Part shown: positions 1 through 11,800 of the stretch, piece after piece
How positions within the stretch are numbered: the first letter of the stretch is position 1
Layout of the letters: each line of letters opens with the position of its first letter
Assembly: GCF_910592395.1 (NCBI RefSeq)
Contig: NC_088308.1
Span: 28,969,501-29,033,500, forward strand
DNA: 64,000 nt
Source of the DNA: Lineus longissimus
Taxonomy: Eukaryota; Nemertea; Pilidiophora; Heteronemertea; Lineidae
Reading direction: 5' to 3'
Program-made: the position numbers and the translations under genes
The notes under the pieces: generated by a model
Database searches by the model: none
Seen by the model: the letters and a program-made list of their open reading frames with translations, nothing else
Told to the model about the DNA's origin: nothing

Positions 1-2774
1 GTGCTAGACATGAATGCCACTGCACAACACAAAACTTTCATCCTGACTTGCCGGCAGTTCTGATTGGTCAGTTGCTAATTCTAGTCACCAGATGCACATT
101 GATGAGTAACCAAGGTATACTTCATCACCCGATACTAAATCTGGAAGTTTTGTTGGAATTTCTGCCAACCACACCATTTCCAAGTCCTTTTGAAGGGAAT
201 AGGCCTGTTCCCCAATACACTTTATAGCACTTCAGTTTAAAAAGCCACCAGTTGCAAGCTGTCAATGGCTGAACAGACTTGTATGGTCCAGTCTATTACT
301 GAACTATTGTTGTAATGTAATTGAGGACATAAAAGTTAATTGTTCTTTAATCGATTCCATCAAGTGTGTTTAATAGTGTTATGACTTTTCATTCATGTGA
401 GGGTTGATTTATTGATGTTACATGAGGAAAGCACAATGGCTTTTTAACATACTGGCTGTTTCCCTCATCTTCCAAACACCAAGTAGCTATAGCTATTTGG
501 TCAGTTTGGAAAGACTTGGGAAGGCGGTTCCAAGATTGTCAAAATGTTCCCGTGGAGAATGGATTCGCCAGCTTACAGAGAAGCACTGCAGTGGATCCAA
601 CTCTTGATTGTTGCCACCCCCCTCCCCAATGATGATCGCTGCATGTCTTTCACAGCTGGCTGTGGCCAGTCATTCCTCACGTTAGGAGCCCTAGTCTGTC
701 ACTACCAGCTCTCCACTAATTGCCTCTTCATATTGAATTCGCGCATTGAATATTTGCTTTCTTCAAGTGCAAACTTTTTAAGTGAATTCGGTGAGGAATA
801 TATCTAAGACCACTTCAGGCAATGGACACAAAATGCCAGGTTGAAACATGAGCTCATGACCTTGCCAACCTAGTGCCTTTCCAAATTGAACACGTAAATT
901 AAATGGCACTGAACATTAATTTGCATAATTTGGGGTCTGATTTGAGCATCAGAAATGGTCTTAAATCGGTGAAAGTAGACTATTTTTTGGTGCAGTGTCG
1001 TCGAGGGCAGGCGATCATGAATACAATTTTGTTGAAATGTAACGGCCTCTGTCCCCTGCAAAAGCTTTCATCAAAATTTGAACATTGTGAGAAAGGATAG
1101 TATCTGTGTTTGATTTTGGTTTGTTTTCTATCTTCTCATAGCTTCGACAGAAAAGGCCTCGCTTGGCTAAGACTAAAGTATGTTTGTGTATCATATTGAC
1201 TTTCTCAGCCCAGTAAATGCTCTATATATGGCTCTTGTCAACATGTTGATTGTCCTCTGGCCAAACAAGTTATGGACAAGGTCGTATTTAATAAGAGAGT
1301 ACCACCTAAGACTTAGGTCAGCCCCTCTAGGCATTCAATGTAAGGTGTCTGTGAATGGCCAATCAGGTCTCTGGTATCATAATCAAAGACAAGTGGAAGG
1401 AATTATTTGACCACGTAAACATATCGGTATCATTGAACCCTAGATTTTCAGGTTATGAACCACCTGAACAATCCCATCCAGTCACTGATGGTGCATTGGA
1501 TCTCCATGGATTACTCCAGCCTTGTGTCTATTCCCTGGAGACAGCGCATGTCCTAACGAGACCGGCTGTAATTACCGAGTCGTCGAGCTTCGATGCCCAT
1601 TCCTGGGCACTTCCTCCCTGATGATGAACAAAGCATGTTCTTGTTACTGATGCAAATTATCCGTTAAATTCCGCCATAATGAGTGAGGTGAATTCTGCCA
1701 TGATTTTGGTGTTAGGCCGTGTGTTCATTAACAAATCAGAATCCTGATACGGTTGTGGTATGATTATGATGCTTGGTGTAACGTGGAGGTGTGCCTTATC
1801 GGTTCAGGTGGCTACTCCCCACGTTGTCATAGAAATGCTTCCTGCTGTGAACTTGGAATGAGAATATCTGATGAGACAAAATGTCAAGTTTAGCCGACAT
1901 AAAAAGATATCTTGGACAGAGTCTGAGAGTGAGATGGTTGTTTTGGACAACAGATTATGAGGGTTGCCCCCTTTACCCTTGCAGTGATCCACATGTTAGG
2001 AAACCTTGTTCTGTCAGTTTCCAAATGAATGCAGTGAGTTTATATCTAATGGCAGTGTCGTTATGGTGAATGTACATCAATGAGTTATCATTGAGCATTG
2101 CCCGCAAGCAGTTTTGGTATTGTATATATTCCAACCATATGAAGTCTGTGTTCTTGGAAGGAAGACAAACAATTCCTTTGACTTTAAAACCAATAGTGAC
2201 ATAAGAGCTGTGGGCGATATGTTTTAGGTGTTTTTCTAGGGTCTATTTTCGTCAACCCGCGACTTGCCCCGAGTTTGATCACATTATTGACCCTAGTGCA
2301 AGTCTACTGGTCTTGATATCAAGTGATGGCGGTAAAAATAGCATTCCTCTGTTGTCGCCTTTTAGTTAGATGTGTGTAACAGAAATGAAAATTTAATGTT
2401 GCTTACATGAATGAAAAGGTGTAGGAAATATCCCATACCAGAATTCGTTAGTGTTTATGTAACACATATTACATTATTCACTATAACAGATTGCATTCAC
2501 AGTGATCGATCAATGTAAAGGTCATGATTTCGGTGTAGTAATGTGCTCGACCACTATTGCTTGGAATTTAACACTCCATTTTGTGATTTCTTGGTCTATT
2601 TGAACCATATTATTCACACATATTGAATTTTTATGACAACATCCATCGCTTCCACATGAATGAGTGCGGAAGCAGCATTTGCCGACCATATTGACTCCTG
2701 CTAGCGACGAGATGATTGCTGGGAGTAACTGTGAGCGTTCACCGTCTCTCAGATTGGCTGCTGACTCGGTGGCG
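1..2774. other. Intergenic sequence upstream of PAPSS, no gene seen
   Basis: Only short open frames (under 90 codons) with no recognisable protein similarity and no chain of compatible splice sites are visible on either strand. No tandem array is seen here, in contrast to the sequence that follows. The last 50 bases have an inverted CCAAT box (ATTGG at 2753-2757) and are probably promoter or 5' UTR of the PAPS synthase gene. No TATA box is evident. Confidence 0.5.
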
Positions 2775-2822
2775 ATGGCGAGTAGTTACCTTATCGGCTA
2801 CGGGAGGAATACAAACGACCAG
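2775..2822 (+). CDS. PAPSS: Candidate first coding exon of PAPSS (16 codons)
   Basis: An ATG in good context (GGCGATGG) opens sixteen codons, [16 protein letters not shown], ending at a strong donor CAG|GTAGGT. The phase is 0, which matches the phase-0 start of the next PAPSS exon at 14219. Joining them gives a 619-residue protein, close to the roughly 620 residues usual for animal PAPS synthases, whose short N-terminal tail is poorly conserved. An inverted CCAAT box lies about 20 bases upstream. This is inference from phase, position and length: no residue-level homology supports these 16 codons, and another exon inside the long intron could be the true start. Confidence 0.5.
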
Positions 2823-5800
2823 GTAGGTGACTAGTCTAGGTATCTCCTCCTCTTTCTATTCACCTAATGTTCCATTGGCATGCACATTCCCGTTGGCGTC
2901 TGCTTCAAATTGAACACTGTGTTTGTTTTTGTGGGAGCGCTCGTGAATGGTACTTGCACATTGTGATAACTCCAATTAGAGTGCTCGACGATGTTTCAGT
3001 ATTTCACATATTGCGGCTTGTACAGTGGCATTCAACTACTGTAACAGTGTGTGACTCTTTGACTCCAATGATTTGGATGAGTTTGTACAGTGGCATTCAA
3101 CTACTGTAACAGTGTGTGACTCTTTGACTCCAATGATTTGGATGAGTTTGTACAGTGGCATTCAACTACTGTAACAGTGTGTGACTCTTTGACTCCAATG
3201 ATTTGGATGAGTTTGTACAGTGGCATTCAACTACTGTAACAGTGTGTGACTCTTTGACTCCAATGATTTGGATGAGTTTGTACAGTGGCATTCAACTACT
3301 GTAACAGTGTGTGACTCTTTGACTCCAATGATTTGGATGCGTTTGAATAGTTGCTTTGCCTGCCTAATTTTCAAGCTGAAATGATCGCCATTCACCACGT
3401 AGTTCACATGCTTTCTGCCTTTTTCTGATAGGGGATGTGACTCAACTACTTGAAGTGCTTGGCCAATACTTTGGTACATGTGTACTTGAAATAAATCACA
3501 GTGCTTGTCTTGTCAGCAGCACATTACATGTTTTGGTGCACTGGTGACTGGTCTATTGCGATGCACCTAATGGTTTTGTAAATGTGGTCTGTTTGACAAG
3601 CTGGAGTGGCATCCCCAGTAACCTAGGAATACAGTTGGTCGAAATCAACAACACTGTACAAACAGCTCCTCCTTCCCAAAGTGTTCAAGAAAGAATCTTG
3701 TATTCAGGTCAATGGGCCTATATGTGTTGCCAAATAGAGATGGACAGGACTTGAAACCACCTGAGTTATAAGGCTTTGTGTTCACAGCAGTCACTCAGTG
3801 ATGCCTTCCTCATGAAGCAGTCCTGATGAAATGTTGTAAGATCAAGCAAACACAGGCTACATCATGATGCCCTAAGTGGCTTCAGTAAGACTGATATGCC
3901 TGCTGCCAGTGCTGGCCTTGGACAATAAACAAATGTGGAGGAAATTGTCAATCATGCCATGACAATAGGCACCCTCTTTGGACAAGATAGCCAGTAACAC
4001 CATGAATTTATCGGTCAAGCTATCGTGTTGGTCAGTCATCCATTGCAGAATGGCCATGGGGTCCCATCATTAGAGACTGTTGGTGTACATCATTACAACA
4101 CCAGTCACTTCCTCATTGACAGTGATGGGTTTGCACAAACATAACTGTTGGTGTACATGGTTACAACACCAGTCACTTCCTCATTGACAGTGATGGGTTT
4201 GCACAAACATAACTGTTGGTGTACATGGTTACAACACCAGTCACTTCCTCATTGACAGTGATGGGTTTGCACAAACATAACTGTTGGTGTACATGGTTAC
4301 AACACCAGTCACTTCCTCATTGACAGTGATGGGTTTGCACGAATTCTGTGTCATCCATTCAACTGATAGTTTAGGAGATCCTTATGGTCTCTATCCTTTA
4401 CTGTTAGAAATGATATGAAGTGTGATCAAATCCAGTACGTCCAATGTGTGATCATTTTGAAGAGATCAGTCTGTGTTTGAAAGCTTCATTACAGCTACAA
4501 TCAACTCTTCAGACAGAGTGTAAGTCATCTTTGTGGTTGTTGATGATGAGTTTCAAGTAAAAGGTTGGCTGTATCAGAAAGGAAACTGACAAATTCAAAA
4601 CCTGTCTATAACCGTTGTTTTGTGAGCAGCTTAACAAACAGTCCTAATCCATGTCTCTCAATCCCCTGTCATTGTTGTCAGCTGGCTGTCTTTGATGAGT
4701 GAGTTTGCTTCCTCCTGATCCTGTGGACCTCCGTTAACGATCAGTTAATGATTGTCACAATGGTTCTTGTGATAAGGCCCCAAACAACAAACTTTCCCCG
4801 GCTGAATTTCATGGTGATAGATTCAGAGGTTGTAAAATAAGATTTGATCAAGACCAGTTTCTCTTTGATACGAGAAAGGTCCAGCTTAGTCGAAGCAACC
4901 CAGCTCAGGATGCAGAAGCATCCACCCCATCAGCACGAAATTGGCGGAAAATTTCTTAAAATTCTGCCTGTTCAAATCAATCATCAGTGGGAAGAAGGAA
5001 TGAGAAGAGCTTGCTTGGTTGCGCTCGGCTGAGCTGGAGTTACCTTGGTTTACAGACCAAGTTCTCTTGCTTGGTTGGGCTCGGCTGAGCTGGAGTTACC
5101 TTGGTTTACAGACCAAGTTCTCTTGCTTGGTTGGGCTCGGCTGAGCTGGAGTTACCTTGGTTTACAGACCAAGTTCTCTTGCTTGGTTGGGCCTCGGCTG
5201 AGCTGGAGTTACCTTGGTTTACAGACCAAGTTCTCTTGCTTGGTTGCGCTCGGCTGAGCTGGAGTTACCTTGGTTTACAGACCAAGTTCTCTTGCTTGGT
5301 TGCGCTCGGCTGAGCTGGAGTTACCTTGGTTTACAGACCAAGTTCTCTTGCTTGGTTGCGCTCGGCTGAGCTGGAGTTACCTTGGTTTACAGACCAAGTT
5401 CTCTTGCTTGGTTGGGCTCGGCTGAGCTGGAGTTACCTTGGTTTACAGACCAAGTTCTCTTGCTTGGTTTGGCCTCGGCTGAGCTGGAGTTACCTTGGTT
5501 TACAGACCAAGTTCTCTTGCTTGGTTGCGCTCGGCTGAGCTGGAGTTACCTTGGTTTACAGACCAAGTTCTCTTGCTTGGTTGGGCTCGGCTGAGCTGGA
5601 GTTACCTTGGTTTACAGACCAAGTTCTCTTGCTTGGTTGCGCTCGGCTGAGCTGGAGTTACCTTGGTTTACAGACCAAGTTCTCTTGCTTGGTTGCGCTC
5701 GGCTGAGCTGGAGTTACCTTGGTTTACAGACCAAGTTCTCTTGCTTGGTTGGCCTCGGCTGAGCTGGAGTTACCTTGGTTTACAGACCAAGTTCTCTTGC

Positions 5801-8800
5801 TTGGTTTGGCCTCGGCTGAGCTGGAGTTACCTTGGTTTACAGACCAAGTTCTCTTGCTTGGTTGCGCTCGGCTGAGCTGGAGTTACCTTGGTTTACAGAC
5901 CAAGTTCTCTTGCTTGGTTGGCCTCGGCTGAGCTGGAGTTACCTTGGTTTACAGACCAAGTTCTCTTGCTTGGTTGGGCTCGGCTGAGCTGGAGTTACCT
6001 TGGTTTACAGACCAAGTTCTCTTGCTTGGTTGCGCTCGGCTGAGCTGGAGTTACCTTGGTTTACAGACCAAGTTCTCTTGCTTGGTTGCGCTCGGCTGAG
6101 CTGGAGTTACCTTGGTTTACAGACCAAGTTCTCTTGCTTGGTTGGGCTCGGCTGAGCTGGAGTTACCTTGGTTTACAGACCAAGTTCTCTTGCTTGGTTG
6201 GCCTCGGCTGAGCTGGAGTTACCTTGGTTTACAGACCAAGTTCTCTTGCTTGGTTGGGCTCGGCTGAGCTGGAGTTACCTTGGTTTACAGACCAAGTTCT
6301 CTTGCTTGGTTGGCCTCGGCTGAGCTGGAGTTACCTTGGTTTACAGACCAAGTTCTCTTGCTTGGTTGGGCTCGGCTGAGCTGGAGTTCCCTTGGTTTAC
6401 AGACCAAGTTCTCTTGCTTGGTTGGCCTCGGCTGAGCTGGAGTTACCTTGGTTTACAGACCAAGTTCTCTTGCTTGGTTGGGCTCGGCTGAGCTGGAGTT
6501 ACCTTGGTTTACAGACCAAGTTCTCTTGCTTGGTTGGGCTCGGCTGAGCTGGAGTTACCTTGGTTTACAGACCAAGTTCTCTGTATTGTTTCGAACTGAT
6601 TCAAAATCAATAGTCAGCCAACAAACCACGGTAAAAGATGATATTGCTGCCAACATCTTGCTCCGTAAGTCAAAATCCTTTGAAATCCGCATCGAAACAA
6701 CGCAAGCAGCCAATTTGCCCAGCAATCACCTCACACAGCCCACAACATAATTGGCTGGGAATTTATTCAAATGGCGCCATTAAAGCCGCCATCAAATCAT
6801 GCTGATGATTCCTGGATGGTGAGTTTCATTACGAGGAGCTCAAGAGCGGGCTGGTTGTGACAGCTGGGTATCCTCCTCAGGTCATATCTGCATCCCTAGC
6901 CTGCTATCTCAGGAGAGATATGGATCAGACCTTGGTTTCATATTCTACACCTCGATTGTAATTTATGTATTATACGCAGGGGTCGGGGGTTTGATGACTA
7001 TATGTGTGTCCTTTGAGGGTGATCAAATTTCCAATACTATTATGAGCAAAATTCAAATGCAAAATTGAGCAAATCTTTGAATGAAATTCTTGATGTGACT
7101 ACTGGTTCTTCCTCCAACCCATTCTCCCCATCCAGGAAAGCTTGTTCTTCCTCCAACCCATTCTCCCCATCCAGGAAAGCTTGTTCTTCCTCCAACCCAT
7201 TCTCCCCATCCAGGAAAGCTTGTTCTTCCTCCAACCCATTCTCCCCAAAGCTTCTCCTTCTTCATCCATCAATTTCCGTTCGTCAGCTTTGGGGGGATGA
7301 AATACCTTCTTGGATCAGCCATGGGGATTATCCATCATAATAAAGGAGGCAGCTTCAGAATATGTTTCAATTTATAATGATAGCAGGGTTGCGTGATCGA
7401 TCAACATGAATAGGTTCAAGATTATACATTCGTATCATCAAAAGGAGAAATTGTAAATTTATGCTTTTCAATTTCGTTCAGATTAAGATGTGTAGTGTGC
7501 TTGAGGAATAATCTGTTAGTATTTTGGTGAGGTTCACATCTGTGTGTACCTATTTTTACCAATTTTTGTCTTAGAAAATGCAATTCCCAATTATTGATGA
7601 CATCAATAGTATGAAAACCCCATCTAACACCATGCAGCTCTGCCCCACTGACATGCAGCTTTTGGTGGTCTTTCTGGATTGAGATTTATGTGCAATCGTC
7701 TTGGATTGTGAGTCGGGTGTTTTCTTTTCATTTGCAAGCAGTTTGAGTTGTGTTAGCTGGGTGATTATCCTTCTAGAACAGTCGAAAGGACAATTTCAAG
7801 AGACGCCAAAACTACCAGCAAATAGTAAACTACAGGGGGACAGTCATAGGAAGCTGCTAAGGGCCACAACAAACCAGCAGGAAACAAAGACCGCGTGGTC
7901 ACATACTGTGATTTCTTCTGTTCTTGTGCCGTCAACTATTACTACATAGCCACTGGAGACAATAGCAGTTCCATCGTAGCGGTGACCAAAGCTGGAAGCA
8001 GTCTTTATGGTAGAGAAGCTGGGAGAGGTTGTGAAGTAGAAGGCAGATTGACCTCGTCAATATATCACCTCGCTCCCACTTCCTCAAGCTTCTTCACCAG
8101 ACCACTCAACCACCAATATTCTGCCTAATAATCTCATTGCCATGGGTATGGGGGGGGGGGGGGGTGATCAAGACTGCACCAATATAAAAGAATATGGCCT
8201 TATTAATATTGGCTTTGTGTGAAATAAACGTGTTGTTGTTTGATGTATCTGTTGACCTTTAACTGGGTGGCATGACATTTAACTGGGGGTTCCATTTTCT
8301 ATCAGTGTCCAAAAGACCATCCTGCCATCAATCCTGCGATCAATCCTGCGATCAATCCTGCCATCAATCCTGCCCTCAATCCTGCCCTCAATCCTGCCAT
8401 CAATCCTGCGATCAATCCTGCCCTCAATCCTGCCCTCAATCCTGCCATCAATCCTGCCCTCAATCCTGCGATCAATCCTGCGATCAATCCTGCGATCAAT
8501 TCTGCCCTCAATCCTGCCCTCAATCCTGCCCTCAATCCTGCCCTCAATCCTGCCCTCAATCCTGCGATCAATCCTGCCATCAATCCTGCCATCAATCCTG
8601 CCCTCAATCCTGCCATCAATCCTGCCATCAATCCTGCCACTGATCTCATTGCTTGAACTTACACTTTCATGATTCCATTATAACTCTTTCGTTAGTATTC
8701 ATGATTGTGAGGTGGCTTCACCATGGCACCTGGATTTGCCTTGATAGTCGCTCCAGCGGAAGTTTCATTACGGAGAAGTCCACAGCTTTTCCTGTATTGT

Positions 8801-11800
8801 TTCGTAAAATGGCGGCATCTGGTTCGGCATCTTGGCATCTGTCAGTTGATACGGCATTAAATAGGACATTAGCATTGTGGGTGATAATGATGTGCATTGA
8901 GCTTGTCTGAAGATCAATACATTTGCAGGTTTCAATATGGGTAACTGCAGTCATGAATGGAATGACATATCGTTGGGTTGAATGACCTCAAATTTGATAT
9001 ATTTGGGCCAACTTTATCAGTTAACTCATATTTCTTGTTCAGCGTGGCTCCATAACCATTTCATGTCTTGAGCTATGATGTCCTCCAACGATCTTTGGAA
9101 TACTGGTCGATATTCGAAAAAAAATTCTGGGCTGGTTGGTATTGTTGGCTATTTTGGCCATATGTCTGACATTTCTTGCAGTGACATCGTAATTTCAAGT
9201 TATCGCTGGCTTGTGATAGCAGGTGTTATCTGGTTGTTCATAACACCTCTGTTGACAGCCTGCATGTGCTATCATGGTATGAATCTGTCATCAAGTCTCC
9301 GGGAGCAGCCCATGCTGGAATGTTGGCTGTGTGACACCTCAGATTGGCCATGAGAATGAGTAAGCTGCTCTGTATCAATATGATCCTGATTCCAGCCAAG
9401 CTTGGTTGAAATGAATGCCAAGATCATTGATTTCTTTCCTCTTGGTTGTAATCCTCGTCATTTCCCGATGCTAATGTCTCATTGACGATTGCCTAAGTAC
9501 GCCTTGTAATAAATCGCTGTGTTATATTCTGCCATTAAAAAGCTTGTAGAGAGCATTGTCTCTGTGGCGAATATCTTGCAGTCTTTATGGCTCAAAACAT
9601 TGTAATCAGGGTCTGCGAAGGTGGAGCACAGCTTTGCCACTAAATATCAGATAAACGGTATTTTCTCGGAGCAAGTTGAGTTAGATGACATCCTCCTCAC
9701 TTGCTTTTTGAAAGAGATATGAAGGACTAAATGTTATTTCGTCCAAGGCATAACCTCGTGCAAACAGGGAGTGGTTGTCACTCTGAAAGTGCTTAGACAA
9801 CTACCGCCGTCTGCGCTCACCCACCTACAGTATAATAGGTCACCATTGAGATCAGTCACACACTGTAAATGTGTCAAGACAGGTGAACCATTCTCATCAA
9901 GAGCCATAACATCTGCTGCTTCTAGCTTGCTCTCAAAATCACAACTCATCAGTTCAACATTCTCGCTATTATTACAGCATTTTGGGAAAATGATTCCTTT
10001 TCACCATACAGTGGTACCCCAGTAACACGACCACTCATGGGACTGAGGTTGAATGGTCGCGTTACCGGGGTGGTCGCGTTTAATAGTGAAGTTGAACGTC
10101 TGGGGACAAAATACATGATAAGGTTTTCCCGAATCATTGGTCAGAATGATTGCTTGCTTTCTCCAATGCTGGTGCCAGCGTTGATATGTTATTTTCCCCT
10201 CCAGCTCATATTGACGATGTAATTTAAATCGTTCCCCTATCTATTTATATTTACATTCTTATTGGCTGCATTTCCCAATGGAACTGACCAGTTGACGTTA
10301 ATCATTCTCCACGTGCTCCACTGAGGGAAGGGCCGTTGCCGCTGCAGATCAAAACAAAATGACTTCTGGTTATCTCTTCCGGCCATGCACGTTTTGGGAA
10401 TGAGCATTACCTATGATGGAATTTCGTAGCTTTAGTGCTGCTAAAATGGAAATAATCGCTGGTGCCTGATGGTGCGTGAACGGGGTGTGTTGGAAGCTGC
10501 GATGAGACTGAGATTTATGCGAACTTAAAGGTCATGCTGTGTCAGAGAAACCAAAAAACTCTTTCGGGTGCAGTGTTTGTTTGCAGTGTCGCGCCGTGGA
10601 ATGTTTGAGATTGAAGTGAATTCTGTTTGCGTTGGTGGTGGTGATGATTGTGAAACTCCAGGGAAATTACACAGCAGATGATACATCTGTTTCTTTTGAG
10701 AAAATCTGCAGTTCGGGAAAATTCGATTATTTTTCCATAAATATCTTGCCAATGAAAAATTTTGCAATCAATAGTGTTCAAGTTTATTGTGTTCATGGTC
10801 AATAAACCCATAGAAAACGATCTTAAAAATCCTCATTGATATTGCATGATTGGCATTATCTAACCCCTGAAAGTCTTCATCATGGCTGTTGACATTTTAG
10901 CTTGGTATTTGTTCTTGCCACCTTGGTAGCAGGACACTGCTCAATTTAGGACAGTATTGGTCAGTCCCAAGAGAGGTTCTTTAGTTGGATGCTGGGTGAT
11001 AAACTGTACAAAATGTTCCCCCTTGTCAATCCATTGAGTACTAAAACCAACGTCCATCCTAGTCAACTCTCATTGATGTGGCCTCTCCGGATTGTGGAAT
11101 TATTTATGAGATGTTACTGATGAGGCACATTGCGATTCCGCTCCAATAATATGTATTGAAATCTAATGGTAATATGTGAGAGAAGAACACGCCGTTAATC
11201 ATATGAGGTGAATAGCCACTGTCACCCGTCCTTTCATGGCACTTTCCCTTATGGAGATGACCATTTGCCTATCAATATCTTCAAGAAGAAATTGAGTGAT
11301 TTCTGAAGATGCTATTGAACTTTAAGACCAATCTGACCCATAAATGCAATAGCTTTTAGCTCAATCTTCCATTCTTATTATACATGGAAGCCTTTTGTGT
11401 GGCTGTTTAAACTAAATTAGAATCTTGTGAAAGCCTTTTTGGCTGATATCATTCTTTTGAAAGTCATCTTACGGTATCAATCAAAGGGCTGATGGTATAG
11501 CCGTATTTCACAGATTCAAATTCTTTCGGACGATTGTTGCCTTGTGTAAAAAGCGATCATCTTTGCTGATCCTTCCACTCCTTCTTCCTTGAATCAACAG
11601 TCTGATGAATTGAAAGATTTCTCATGAAATTACGGTGGCCATCCATCATGATCCGGGTCCATCTTAAATCATCTTTTAATCTCTAATATTTTCCTAGTGA
11701 TATTTTATTGAACATTTCAATATCATTTGTTCATGGTTGTATGGCCTTCCTTCTGATTGGTTACCCCTGCGTGAAACACGATCAAACAATCAATGCATCT

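Noticed and set aside
5013-6582. Possible CRISPR-like array
   Set aside because: The units are contiguous with no unique spacers, in an animal genome; it is a minisatellite.
8272-8649. Cys/Gln/Ser-rich and Ala/Gly/Leu-rich open frames
   Set aside because: Product of the 12-bp array; both strands are open, which a real gene would not require.
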